Shown piece after piece: positions 1-8,223 of a DNA stretch of 64,000 bases (positions within the stretch are counted from its first letter, which is position 1; each line of letters starts with the position of its first letter). Source of the DNA: Streptomyces parvus (GTDB lineage Bacteria > Actinomycetota > Actinomycetes > Streptomycetales > Streptomycetaceae). The position numbers and the translations under genes are program-made. The stretch covers positions 5,766,001 to 5,830,000 of the forward strand of contig NZ_CP135079.1 in NCBI RefSeq assembly GCF_032121415.1. Direction: 5' to 3'. The notes under the pieces were generated by a model. That model saw nothing but the letters and a program-made list of their open reading frames with translations, had not been told where the DNA came from and made no database searches.

Positions 1-2538
1 TCCTCCATGGGCCCGCTGGTCCGCTCGCACGGACTGAAGCCCGACCTGTCGGCCCCCGGCGTCGACATCGCTGCCGCCGCCTCGCAGTCCGTCCCCGGCA
101 TGGAGGGCATGTACCAGTCGATGTCCGGTACGTCGATGGCCACGCCCCATGTCGCGGGCGCGGCAGCCCTTCTGAAGCAGCGTCACCCCGACTGGAGCGG
201 TCAGCGCATCAAGGACGCGCTGATGACCTCGTCCAAGAAGCTCGACGCGTACACGCCGTACCAGCAGGGCACCGGCCGGCTCGATGTGAAGGCGGCCGTC
301 GACACCACGATCTCAGCCACCGGCTCGGTCGAGGTCGCCTCCTACGCCTGGCCGCACAGCCCGTCCGACGAGGTCGCCGAGCGCACGATCACCTACCGCA
401 ACACGGGTGACGCGGACGTCACACTGAACCTGGCCACCGACACGGACGAGGCGGCCTACACGCTCTCCACCCACACGCTGACCGTCCCGGCGGGCTCCAC
501 CGCCGAGGCGGTCCTGTCCCTGGCCCCGGCGAAGGCCGCCGACGACACGACCTTCTCCGGCCAGGTCGTCGCCACCGACGCGGCGGGCACGACGGTCGCG
601 CACACCGGGTTCGCGCTCACCAAGGAGAAGGAGCTGCACGATCTGACGCTGAAGCTCCGCGACCGGTCGGGCAAGCCGATGGACGGCCTGGTCGTCCTCG
701 CCGAACTGGGCGACCCGCAGCTCGGCCTCGTCCAGATCAGCGGCGGCGAGACCACGCTGCGCCTGCCACCCGGCAACTACACCGCCTGGGCCTCCGTGGA
801 CGTCGACGGCGACCGCCCCGACTCCCGGGCCACAGCGTTCCTCGCGGCCCCCGAGACGATCCTCACCGGCTCCACCACGGTCACCCTCGACGCGTCCAAG
901 GCCCGCAAGGTCAGCGTGCGCACCCCGAAGGAGACCGAGACCCGCCAGCTCCGCTACGACATGGCGCGCACCGCACCGGACGGCACCGTCCAGCGTGACG
1001 CGTACCAGATACCGCTCACCTACGACCAGTTGTGGGCGAGCCCCACCAAGAAGGTGAAGGAGGGCGACTTCAGCTTCCTCACCCGCTGGCGGCAGGGCGA
1101 GGAGCTGATCGACGTCGAGGCCGGCGGCCGTGACGTACCGGTCCACGTCCAGGGCGGCGCGGCGATCGCCGAGGACCGCGAGCAGAGGCTGAACGCGGTG
1201 TACGCGGGCAAGGGCGTGCCGGCCGACTACCAGCGTCTGAACGCGCGCGGCAAGGCCGTCGTGATCACCCGCAGCGCCGAGGTCGCCCCCGCCGAACGTC
1301 TCGCGGCCGCACTGGCCGCCGGGGCCGAGGCGCTGTTCGTCGTCAACGACGAACGCGGCGTGGCGATGGAGAGCTACACCCCGTTTGGCGAGGAGACCAC
1401 GATCCCCGTCGCCTCGGTCCGGAAGGCCGCGGGCGAGGAGCTGATCCGGGCCGCACAGCGCGGCAGGAAGGTCGAGATCGACCAGAAGAGGTTCGCGGAC
1501 CACCTCTACGACCTGGTCGACCGCCACGACGGCGCCATCCCGGACCGCTCTCTGGCCTTCGCGCCCCCGACCCGTGGGCTGGCGAAGGTGGAGAACACCT
1601 TCTACGGCCACCGGAAGACGCTCGGCGGCGGCTACCGCTACGACATCCCGGACTACGGCCCCGGCCTCGGCTTCGAGGAGTACGAGCAGTTCCCCGCCGT
1701 CCGCACCGAATGGGTCAACCCGCTGCCGGGCGAGTCCTTCTGGTACGAGAACCACTCGGTCCTCAACGCCGACCGGTCCGACCGGGCGCACGAGATGCGC
1801 AGCGCCGAACTGGACTACCGGGCGGGCGAGGACTACCGCGCCGAGTGGTTCGCCCCGGTGACCCGCCCCCGCCTGGGCACCGGCTACTGGGGCCCGTTCC
1901 GCACGGTGAACCACGACCTCCAGTTCAACGTCACCCCGTGGACGGACGCGGGCGCGGGCCACTCCGGCTCGATGCCCGAGAACGAGTACGACACCACCTC
2001 CTACTCCTTCCACCAGGGCGACACCGAGCTCAAGAAGGGTGCGGGCAGGGCGGGTTACGTCGGTGACCTCTCCGCCGAGAAGCTCCCCTACCGCCTGGTC
2101 ATCGACTCGGAACGCGACGCGAAGACGTGGAAGACGTCGATCCGTACGCACTCCGAGTGGAGCTTCGTCTCCGGCGCCCTGGACGAGTCCGGCCCCTACC
2201 AGGCCGACATCCCGCTGCTCCAGCTGGACTACGCCGTCGACACCGACCTGGCGGGCGACGTCCGCTCCGGCCGCATGACCGAGATCGGCCTCACCTCCGG
2301 CACCCAGGAATGGCTGCCGGGCGCGGTGAAGGCGAACGAGGCTTCGCTGTCGGTCAGTTACGACGACGGCAAGCACTGGACGAAGGTGGACCTCCGGAAG
2401 AAGAAGACCGGCGAGTGGACCGCGAAGTTCCGCACCCCGGCGAAGGGCGCGGCCTCGGTCTCGCTCAAGGCCCACGCGGAGGGCCCCGGCGGGCTCGTCG
2501 TGGACCAGGAGATCATCAGGGCCTTCGGCCTGAAGTGA
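1..2538 (+). CDS. Secreted S8 (subtilisin-family) serine protease, C-terminal part
   Basis: The reading frame is open from base 1, so the gene begins upstream of the window; about 845 residues are visible. The catalytic serine sits in GTSMATPHVAG (Ser codon 133-135), the signature of subtilases; the Asp and His blocks are missing because they lie upstream. After the catalytic domain comes a long beta-rich region, with a protease-associated (PA) type segment around residues 400-490 (AGAEALFVVND, then IPVASV), which in this family shapes substrate access. The C-terminus has no anchor, so a secreted enzyme is likely. Substrate is unknown. Family call is firm; the missing N-terminus prevents a view of signal peptide and pro-domain. 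Confidence 0.93.
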   Translation, partial: SSMGPLVRSHGLKPDLSAPGVDIAAAASQSVPGMEGMYQSMSGTSMATPHVAGAAALLKQRHPDWSGQRIKDALMTSSKKLDAYTPYQQGTGRLDVKAAVDTTISATGSVEVASYAWPHSPSDEVAERTITYRNTGDADVTLNLATDTDEAAYTLSTHTLTVPAGSTAEAVLSLAPAKAADDTTFSGQVVATDAAGTTVAHTGFALTKEKELHDLTLKLRDRSGKPMDGLVVLAELGDPQLGLVQISGGETTLRLPPGNYTAWASVDVDGDRPDSRATAFLAAPETILTGSTTVTLDASKARKVSVRTPKETETRQLRYDMARTAPDGTVQRDAYQIPLTYDQLWASPTKKVKEGDFSFLTRWRQGEELIDVEAGGRDVPVHVQGGAAIAEDREQRLNAVYAGKGVPADYQRLNARGKAVVITRSAEVAPAERLAAALAAGAEALFVVNDERGVAMESYTPFGEETTIPVASVRKAAGEELIRAAQRGRKVEIDQKRFADHLYDLVDRHDGAIPDRSLAFAPPTRGLAKVENTFYGHRKTLGGGYRYDIPDYGPGLGFEEYEQFPAVRTEWVNPLPGESFWYENHSVLNADRSDRAHEMRSAELDYRAGEDYRAEWFAPVTRPRLGTGYWGPFRTVNHDLQFNVTPWTDAGAGHSGSMPENEYDTTSYSFHQGDTELKKGAGRAGYVGDLSAEKLPYRLVIDSERDAKTWKTSIRTHSEWSFVSGALDESGPYQADIPLLQLDYAVDTDLAGDVRSGRMTEIGLTSGTQEWLPGAVKANEASLSVSYDDGKHWTKVDLRKKKTGEWTAKFRTPAKGAASVSLKAHAEGPGGLVVDQEIIRAFGLK

Positions 2539-2622
2539 CCCCCTGACCTGGTCCCGCACCCCTTGCGACGGGAGTGCGGGACCAGGTGCGTCGGCCCGCG
2601 GCCGGTGCGGTTGGATGGGCCC

Positions 2623-3294
2623 ATGAGCGTTCATGACGTGGCCCGCCGGCTGCCTGGCATATCCGCCCTCACCGATCTCTGCCGTTCCCTGGCGATGCTC
2701 GACGCGATCCTGTGCCCGGAGTGGGACCACCGCTGGCACGGGTTCGACGCGCAGTGGTCGCCGACCGAGGCGATGGCCTCCATGCAGGACGGGGAGGGCG
2801 GGGAGTACTCCATCGTCTTCTCCGCCGACGGCGCCTACGCGCGCGGCTTCGACCACGAGTCGCCGATGAGCCCGTACGTGGACGACGTCCCCTGGCCCGG
2901 GGTGCTCGACGAGGTGCCCGAGGTGTTCCGCCGTTACGTGGACGAGCCGTCGTTCACCGACGAGTTCGGGCTGCCCGTCGTCACCGCCTGCCTCTGGCGC
3001 GAGAGCGGGGACGACCGCTGGCGGGCGGGGGCCGTGGAGTTCCCGGAGGACGGGGAGGACTCCGACGGGGCCGACTGGCTCTTCCAGCTCCTCGTCACCG
3101 GGACCCCCGAGTCGTACCAGGAGTGGGCCGAGGACTACTTCGAGGTGGACATCGACCTCGAAGCCGTACGCCATGTCTACGCGCTGCGACCCCTGACGGA
3201 CGAGGTCGTCGCCGCGATCAACCCGGAGCGGGTTCCCGCCGAACTGGCCAAGGACATCAAGGAGATCGGTTATCCGGTCGGCGCGGGCGGGTGA
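2623..3294 (+). CDS. Acidic hypothetical protein
   Basis: A 223-residue protein starting at ATG 2623. I do not recognise a family. It is soluble, with no signal peptide or membrane segment, and rich in Asp/Glu and Trp (for example WPGVLDEVPEVF and WAEDYFEVDIDLEAV). The C-terminus carries a helical LAKDIKEIGY segment. It lies 84 bp after the protease and runs convergently into the amidase gene, with a hairpin between them. Codon usage is typical of the neighbours, so it is probably a real gene. It may be a cytoplasmic actinobacterial protein of unknown role; no function is proposed. Confidence 0.7.
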   Translation: MSVHDVARRLPGISALTDLCRSLAMLDAILCPEWDHRWHGFDAQWSPTEAMASMQDGEGGEYSIVFSADGAYARGFDHESPMSPYVDDVPWPGVLDEVPEVFRRYVDEPSFTDEFGLPVVTACLWRESGDDRWRAGAVEFPEDGEDSDGADWLFQLLVTGTPESYQEWAEDYFEVDIDLEAVRHVYALRPLTDEVVAAINPERVPAELAKDIKEIGYPVGAGG

Positions 3295-3321
3295 GCCGCC
3301 GGGCCGGTCAGGCACCCGGCA

Positions 3322-3363
3322 GGTCCGGGCCGGCCCCTCCGCTTGAAGAGGCCCGCCCGGACC
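3322..3363. terminator. Hairpin between convergent genes
   Basis: GGTCCGGGC (3322-3330) pairs with GCCCGGACC (3355-3363). GGCC/GGCC continues the stem after one mismatch. It lies between the stops at 3294 and 3369 and could serve both genes. Confidence 0.6.
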
Positions 3364-3368
3364 CGTGC

Positions 3369-4922
3369 TCACTTGCCGTTCTGCAGGGACGTCCACGTGG
3401 CCGGGCCCACCTGGCCGTCGACGCCCAGCCCGCGGGCGGTCTGGTAGGTGCGGACCGCCGCGTCCGTGGTCGGGCCGAAGCTGCCGTCCACGCCCACGGT
3501 CCTGCCGAGCGCCGCGGTCAGGGCGCGCTGCAGCCGATTCACCGCATCGCCCGAACTGCCCTGCTTCAGCAGCGGGGTCGTGCCCGCCGACAGCAGCGCC
3601 GTCCAGGTCTTCGGGCCGACCATGCCGTCGGCGTCGAGGGAGCGGGCCCTCTGGAACGCCTCGACAGCGCTCTTCGTCGTGGGCCCGAAGACGCCGTCCA
3701 CCTCGCCCGGGTTGTACTTCTGCGCGGTGAGCAGCGTCTGGACGGCGGCCACCTGCGGGCCGGAGGAGCCGGACTGCTGCGTGGTGTACACGGGGAAGGT
3801 CAGGCCGTCGCCGCCGTTGCCCGGGTCCCCGTCGACGAGCTGCATGTAGTGGTTCCAGTCCCAGTTGGGGCCGGGGTCCGTGTGGGTGGCGCCGGGCGCC
3901 TCGCTGTGGCCGATGATGTGCGCCCGGTCCTTCGGGATGGCGTACCGCGCCGCGAGGTGCTTGGTCAGGGCGGCCGAGGAGCGGTACATCGCCTCCGTGT
4001 ACCAGGCCGGGTCGTCGACGTAGCCCTCGTGCTCGATCCCGACGGACGAGGAGTTGACGCTGCCGGCGTGCCAGGCGGTGTCCTTCTCCCGCACCGACTG
4101 GGTGACCTCGCCGTCCGACGAGCGGATCGTGTAGTGCGCGCTGACCTTCGACGACGGGTTCTGGTACCAGCTGATGGAACCGGCGTACGACCCCTGGGTG
4201 GTGTGGATGACCACCTTGTCGACGGCGGCCTTGCGATCGACGACGTAGTTGCCGGAGTAGGCCGGCACCCAGCGCGCCGAGGGGTAGTCCTCGCTCTGCG
4301 CGTAGACGTCGGACGCCGAAGCCTCGCCCTTCTCCGGGGCGACCGGGCGGGAGGGCACGAGCACCTCCTCGCCGCCGGCCACCGTCGCGGACACGCCCTC
4401 GGCGAGGAAGGTGAAGACCGCGTCCGCGTAGAGGGCGGCCGCCGGCCCGTCGGCGGCGCTGTAGCGGGCCACCGCCGGATACCAGGCGTTCACGTCCCGG
4501 CGTTCGGCTGCGTCCAGACCCAGCGCGTCGGCGTGGTCGCGCAGGACGGCCGCGCCGCCGAGGATGTTGGCCGTCGTGTCCCGGCGCAGCCGGGCCGCGC
4601 TCTCGCCGGTCAGCTCGGCGGCCTTCTCCAGGGAGCGGTTGGCGGGGTTGCTCGCCAGGTGCATCACGCCGTAGCCGTTCGCCTGGCTCGGCTTGCCCCC
4701 GTGTCCGTTCAGCCGGGACTCGCCGTAGCCCACGGCGGCCAGCAGATCGCGCGGCACGCCGTACTCCTGGGCCGCCTCGGCGAAGGCGCGGTTCATCGGA
4801 TCGGCCGTGTCGGCCCGCGGGGCGGCGTTCGCCGGCTGCCCGGTGGCGAGAAGGGCCGCGGCGGTGAGGGCCGCCACGGCACAGGCGCGGGCCCGGGGTC
4901 GGGCGGCGGTGCGTAGGCGCAT
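3369..4922 (-). CDS. Secreted N-acetylmuramoyl-L-alanine amidase with two peptidoglycan-binding domains
   Basis: A 517-residue exported cell-wall hydrolase. The first ~35 residues form a Sec signal ending near PANAAPRA. Residues ~35-190 form a lysozyme/transglycosylase-like helical region (GYGESRLNGHGG). Residues ~205-370 match the Amidase_2 (T4-lysozyme-like/PGRP) fold, with zinc-site histidines in KVVIHTTQGSY, the GIEHEG segment and IIGHSEAPGATHTDPGP. Two PG_binding_1 repeats follow (VAAVQTLLTAQKYNPGEVDG and VNRLQRALTAALG, each with FGPTT). It should cleave the amide bond between MurNAc and the stem peptide. A strong terminator-like hairpin precedes the gene, suggesting control in the leader. 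Start ATG is followed by a good signal sequence. Confidence 0.92.
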   Translation of the reverse strand: MRLRTAARPRARACAVAALTAAALLATGQPANAAPRADTADPMNRAFAEAAQEYGVPRDLLAAVGYGESRLNGHGGKPSQANGYGVMHLASNPANRSLEKAAELTGESAARLRRDTTANILGGAAVLRDHADALGLDAAERRDVNAWYPAVARYSAADGPAAALYADAVFTFLAEGVSATVAGGEEVLVPSRPVAPEKGEASASDVYAQSEDYPSARWVPAYSGNYVVDRKAAVDKVVIHTTQGSYAGSISWYQNPSSKVSAHYTIRSSDGEVTQSVREKDTAWHAGSVNSSSVGIEHEGYVDDPAWYTEAMYRSSAALTKHLAARYAIPKDRAHIIGHSEAPGATHTDPGPNWDWNHYMQLVDGDPGNGGDGLTFPVYTTQQSGSSGPQVAAVQTLLTAQKYNPGEVDGVFGPTTKSAVEAFQRARSLDADGMVGPKTWTALLSAGTTPLLKQGSSGDAVNRLQRALTAALGRTVGVDGSFGPTTDAAVRTYQTARGLGVDGQVGPATWTSLQNGK

Positions 4923-4949
4923 GAGGGCTCCTGCTCTGTGGGAGGAAGT

Positions 4950-4981
4950 AAAAAGCCCTCGGGCCCGGGTGGGCCAGAGGG
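4950..4981 (-). terminator. Intrinsic-terminator-like hairpin in the amidase 5' leader
   Basis: On the minus strand CCCTCTGGCCC, loop ACCC, GGGCCCGAGGG forms a 10-bp stem with one T-C mismatch (4956-4981). It is followed by C and five T residues (4950-4954). It lies only about 28 nt before the amidase ATG, downstream of a candidate promoter, so it would act on the amidase transcript itself. Transcription attenuation is an inference. Confidence 0.6.
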
Positions 4982-4996
4982 ATGCGGAACCCGGTC

Positions 4997-5025
4997 AGGC
5001 TATCGATCTGAGTGGGACATGACAA
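4997..5025 (-). promoter_or_regulatory. Candidate promoter of the amidase gene
   Basis: Minus-strand TTGTCA (5020-5025), 17-bp spacer, TAGCCT (4997-5002) fits the housekeeping-sigma pattern. Transcription would start about 70 nt before the ATG, just upstream of the terminator-like hairpin. Confidence 0.5.
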
Positions 5026-5091
5026 AGGGGTGCACCGCCGATCCCGGTGGCAACATCCTGCAAATTCAGGGGAGTTGCTCGACCCGCTGAG

Positions 5092-5124
5092 CCTGTCGGG
5101 TGACATCGAGCGTCACCCGACAGG
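5092..5124 (-). terminator. Perfect 13-bp inverted repeat after the nitroreductase gene
   Basis: CCTGTCGGGTGAC (5092-5104) and GTCACCCGACAGG (5112-5124) are perfectly complementary with a 7-nt loop. The repeat lies 32 bp downstream of the nitroreductase stop on the minus strand. There is no U-tract, as is common in this group. Confidence 0.7.
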
Positions 5125-5155
5125 GGTGCCGGTACCGGTTGACGCGGGCCGCCCG

Positions 5156-5887
5156 CTACCAGCGGTCGCGGTGGATGACGTCCGCCACCGGACGCCGCCG
5201 CACGGGCCCGAAGTTGCCCGCGGGCCACCCCACCGGAACAGCGGCGAACGTCGCCATGTCCTCCGGGATGCCCAGCTCCTCCTTCCACTCCTGCTCCAGC
5301 ATCAGATGCCAGATGGTGATGTTCGCGGCCAGCCCCAGCCCCCGGGCCGCCAGCAGCAGGTTCTGCACCCCGGGATAGACGCAGGAGCCCTCCGCCAGCG
5401 CCTGGAAACGGGTCTGCGTGGTCATCATGTGCTCCGTGCCCGCCGGACCGAGCGCCCGCGCCGACGCGGCGAGCCCCTCCTCGTCCAGGCGCGGCTCCGG
5501 GAACCGGTAGCACGGCACGATGAGCACCGGGGTGTCGGCGAAGTGGTCGCGCTGATACTCGATCGCCGCGACCATCCGGCCGTACGCCGCCTCGTCCATG
5601 CCCGCGGGGGCGTACTTCCCGGTCGTCGCCAGATACGCGTCCACGCACCGCTTCCACAGCGGGGCGAGCCGCGCCATCACCTGGCGGTCGGTCACCACCA
5701 CGTACTCGTAACACTGCATGTTGCCGCCGCTGGGCCCCCACACGGCCGCCTGTATCAGCTGCTCGACCAGCTCCCGCGGCACCGGTTCCGGCTTGATCCG
5801 GCGCATGGCGCGCATCGTGGACATGGTGTCGAAGAGGGCGGGGCCGCCGAGGGCGGACGGGTCGGGCTGAACCGTTTCCATCGTCAT
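5156..5887 (-). CDS. Nitroreductase-family FMN oxidoreductase
   Basis: About 243 residues from ATG 5887; ATG 5881 is an in-frame alternative. The N-terminal block TMRAMRRIKPEPVPRE and the following AAVWGPSGGNMQ are the FMN-binding start of the nitroreductase fold; the C-terminus has VGWPAGNFGPVRRRPV, the usual tail for flavin contact. Such enzymes reduce nitro groups, quinones or enones with NAD(P)H and are cytoplasmic dimers. The substrate cannot be read from the sequence. The downstream neighbour on the same strand is the amidase, separated by a hairpin; the upstream neighbour is a second small reductase of a different fold. Confidence 0.85.
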   Translation of the reverse strand: MTMETVQPDPSALGGPALFDTMSTMRAMRRIKPEPVPRELVEQLIQAAVWGPSGGNMQCYEYVVVTDRQVMARLAPLWKRCVDAYLATTGKYAPAGMDEAAYGRMVAAIEYQRDHFADTPVLIVPCYRFPEPRLDEEGLAASARALGPAGTEHMMTTQTRFQALAEGSCVYPGVQNLLLAARGLGLAANITIWHLMLEQEWKEELGIPEDMATFAAVPVGWPAGNFGPVRRRPVADVIHRDRW

Positions 5888-5987
5888 GATCGCGGAGTTT
5901 ACGGTTCCGGCCGGCGCGCCAGAAGGGCTCCGGGCGACCGGACTTCGCGGCCTCAGCACCCGCCGTCCCGCCTCCGGACCCGCCGGC

Positions 5988-6434
5988 TCAGGTCCGCGTC
6001 AGCCGCACCACCGGGATGTCCCGCTCGGTGCCCGCCTGGTACTCCCCGTAGCGCGGGAACAGCTCCACCAGGCCCGGCCAGACCCGCGCCTTCTCCTCGG
6101 CCGGCAGCGTCGCCGCGACCGCCCCGAACCGCTCCGTCTTCACCCGCAGCCGGACCTCCGGATTCGCCTGCAGGTTCAGATACCACAGCGGCGGACGGTC
6201 GGAGCCGCCGTTGGACGCCACGATCAGATAGTCCTCGCCGTCCCGCCCGTACATCAGCACCGTGCGCCGCACCGCCCCGCTGCGCCGGCCGACGTAGTCC
6301 ATCAGCAGACAGGGGACACCGAGCTGGGTCGTGCCCTTCGTGCCGCCGGAGGACTCGTACAGCTCGGCCTGCCGGGCGACCCAGTCGGCGGGGCTCAGCG
6401 CGACCTCCGCATTGCCGTCCTGCTCGGCCGTCAT
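5988..6434 (-). CDS. Deazaflavin (F420)-dependent nitroreductase-family protein
   Basis: A 148-residue protein; ATG 6434 is preceded by GAGAAGGAGAAAGCC, a strong ribosome site, which decides the start. The pattern GTTQLGVPCLLMDYVGRRSG, then RTVLMYGRDGEDYLIVASNGG and PLWYLNLQANPEVRLRV is typical of the Ddn/DUF385 split-barrel family. These proteins bind coenzyme F420 and reduce nitro or unsaturated substrates. Actinomycetes make F420. It stands 100 bp upstream of the nitroreductase gene on the same strand and diverges from the ACP cassette. The actual substrate is unknown. Confidence 0.87.
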   Translation of the reverse strand: MTAEQDGNAEVALSPADWVARQAELYESSGGTKGTTQLGVPCLLMDYVGRRSGAVRRTVLMYGRDGEDYLIVASNGGSDRPPLWYLNLQANPEVRLRVKTERFGAVAATLPAEEKARVWPGLVELFPRYGEYQAGTERDIPVVRLTRT

Positions 6435-6705
6435 GGCTTTCTCCTTCTCTCGTGGTGCCCCGTACGGGCTGCGCCTCCATCCTGGCATCCCCGAATCCGG
6501 CGCCCCTGCCGTCCCTCGTCACCGCACCCCGGATTCGTACACCTGGACAGCTCTCCCACCGCACGGGGGAACGCGGGCCGGGGGCCGGCCCGCGAAGGCG
6601 TATAAAGGGTCCTTCCGGAGCAGCCGGCGTCCCCGATGGCCCCTCCCCCCACCTCCCCTCACCACGCGGCCGGCGTCACCGCGTCACCGAGCCCAGGAGA
6701 GCCGA
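6435..6705. other. Divergent intergenic region with GC-rich palindrome
   Basis: This 271-bp gap separates the F420-type reductase from the ACP operon. It contains a perfect palindromic hairpin CGCGGGCCGG (6572-6581), loop GGG, CCGGCCCGCG (6585-6594). An AT-rich TATAAA follows at about 6601. I see no convincing -35/-10 pair for the ACP operon. Confidence 0.4.
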
Positions 6706-6939
6706 ATGAGCACGTCGGAAGAGATCAGCACGCTGCTGGTGACGAAGTTCGGAACCGACCCCGAGGCCATCCGCCCCGATGTTCCGCTGCACCGGCTGCG
6801 GCTGGACTCCCTCGCCCTGGAGGAGCTGCGGCTGCACATCGAGGACCGGCTGGACGTGGACCTGGAGGACGTCGCGCTCACCTCGCGCGACACCGTCGGC
6901 CGCCTCGTCGAGGCCGTGCACGGGAAGGTCACCGCATGA
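6706..6939 (+). CDS. Acyl carrier protein
   Basis: A 77-residue acidic helical protein starting at ATG 6706 after CAGGAGAGCCGA. The phosphopantetheine attachment serine is in RLRLDSLALEEL, and the following IEDRLDVDLEDVAL matches helix III of carrier proteins. It should carry acyl chains as thioesters on a 4'-phosphopantetheine arm. Its stop overlaps the start of the ketoacyl synthase by 4 nt (ATGA), so the pair is co-translated. It is not next to fabD/fabH/fabF-type housekeeping genes, which suggests a dedicated carrier rather than the main fatty-acid ACP. Confidence 0.9.
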   Translation: MSTSEEISTLLVTKFGTDPEAIRPDVPLHRLRLDSLALEELRLHIEDRLDVDLEDVALTSRDTVGRLVEAVHGKVTA

Positions 6940-8201
6940 GCGCGGCCGCCGCAGCCCCCTACCGCCGGACCCCGCTCTCCCCGTTCGCCGCCGCCGTCAC
7001 CGGCGTCGGCCTGGTCACCTCGGCCGGTACGGGCGTGGACGCCGCCTGGCACGGCGTCACCGAGGGGCTCGCGCCGTCCGCCGCGCCCCGGCCCGAACTC
7101 GACGGTCTGCCCTGCGACTTCTTCTACTCCGTCACCGACTGCGACCCGGGGGCCGTCCTCGGGGTCGCCACCCGGCGGCTGATGGACCGCTTCGCCCAGC
7201 TCGCCGTCATCGCCGCCCGGGAGGCCGTCGCCGACGCCGGGCTCGACCCGGCCGTCTGGGACAGCGGCCGCGTCGGCGTCGTCATCGGCTCCGCCCACGG
7301 CGGCCTGTCCTTCTACGACGAACAGGCCGCCGCGCTCGCCGCGCGCGGCCCCCGCCGCGTCTCCCCGAAGCTCGCGCCGCTCAGCGTGGTCAACGGCGCG
7401 GCCAGCAGCGTCAGCCTGGACCTCGGCGTCCACGGGCCCAGCCAGGCCGTCTCCACCGCCTGCTCCTCCGGCACCGTCGCCATCGGCACCGCCCACCAGA
7501 TGCTCCGCTCCGGGGCCTGCGACATCGTCATCACGGGCGGCGCGGAATCCACCTGCACCCGGCTCCTGATCGCCAGCGCCTGCAGCCTCAAGGCCGTCTC
7601 CACCCGCCGCGAGGACCCCGCTGCCGCCTGCCGCCCCTTCGACACCCACCGCGACGGCTTCGTCGTCGGCGAGGGCGCGGGCCTGCTCGTCCTGGAGCAC
7701 CCGGACCACGCGCGCGCCCGGGGCGCCACCGTCCGCGCCCAGGTGAACGGCTACGGGGCCTCCAGCGACGCCCACTCCGCCGTCGCCCCGGACCCGGACG
7801 GCCTCGGCATCGAACGCGCCCTGCGCACCGCGCTCGCCGACGCCGGCCTCTCCCCGGCCGACGTCGGGCACGTCAACGCCCACGGCACCTCGACGCTCTC
7901 CAACGACCTGATCGAGGCGACGATGCTCCGCCGCGTCCTCGGCGAGAGCCCTCTGGTGACCTCCACCAAGGCGATGACCGGCCACACCCTCGGCGCGGCG
8001 GGCGGCATCGAGGCCGCCCTCACCGTGCTCGCCCTCCAGCACCAACTGGTCCCGCCGACCGTCAACCTGGACGCACCCGACCCGCGGATCCCGATCGAGG
8101 TGGTCGCCAAGGAAGCCCGCGCCGCCGCCTTCGACTGCGCCGTCAAGACCTCGCTCGGCTTCGGCGGGCACAACGCGGCACTCGTCCTCACCAGGTCCTG
8201 A
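6936..8201 (+). CDS. Beta-ketoacyl synthase (KAS II/FabF-like)
   Basis: A 421-residue condensing enzyme. The catalytic cysteine is in VSTACSSGTVAIG, the first histidine in VNAHGTSTLSND, and the second in MTGHTLGAAGG; the lysine block is KTSLGFGGHN. All triad positions are present, so it is predicted to be active in decarboxylative Claisen condensation of malonyl-ACP with an acyl thioester. The length matches stand-alone FabF or type II PKS KS-alpha proteins. It overlaps the ACP gene by 4 nt and is followed after 22 bp by a hydrolase gene. No chain-length factor, ketoreductase or acyltransferase gene accompanies it, so the pathway is incomplete in this window. Confidence 0.9.
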   Translation: MSAAAAAPYRRTPLSPFAAAVTGVGLVTSAGTGVDAAWHGVTEGLAPSAAPRPELDGLPCDFFYSVTDCDPGAVLGVATRRLMDRFAQLAVIAAREAVADAGLDPAVWDSGRVGVVIGSAHGGLSFYDEQAAALAARGPRRVSPKLAPLSVVNGAASSVSLDLGVHGPSQAVSTACSSGTVAIGTAHQMLRSGACDIVITGGAESTCTRLLIASACSLKAVSTRREDPAAACRPFDTHRDGFVVGEGAGLLVLEHPDHARARGATVRAQVNGYGASSDAHSAVAPDPDGLGIERALRTALADAGLSPADVGHVNAHGTSTLSNDLIEATMLRRVLGESPLVTSTKAMTGHTLGAAGGIEAALTVLALQHQLVPPTVNLDAPDPRIPIEVVAKEARAAAFDCAVKTSLGFGGHNAALVLTRS

Positions 8202-8223
8202 GCGGAAGGGAACGCAGCAGCAC

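Noticed and set aside
313..5106. Very long minus-strand frame opposite the protease and amidase genes
   Set aside because: It has the low-complexity Arg/Gly/Val/Asp composition typical of antisense frames in high-GC DNA and lies over genes with clear domains. The same applies to long frames opposite the nuclease, NCS2 and allantoinase genes.
4922..5156. c-di-AMP (ydaO-type) riboswitch before the amidase
   Set aside because: Cell-wall hydrolases in this group often carry one, but the conserved GGGGAACC, GGGGTGAATC and CCGAATCCGTCAGC-like blocks are not present. Only a terminator-like hairpin is supported. A covariance-model search would settle it.
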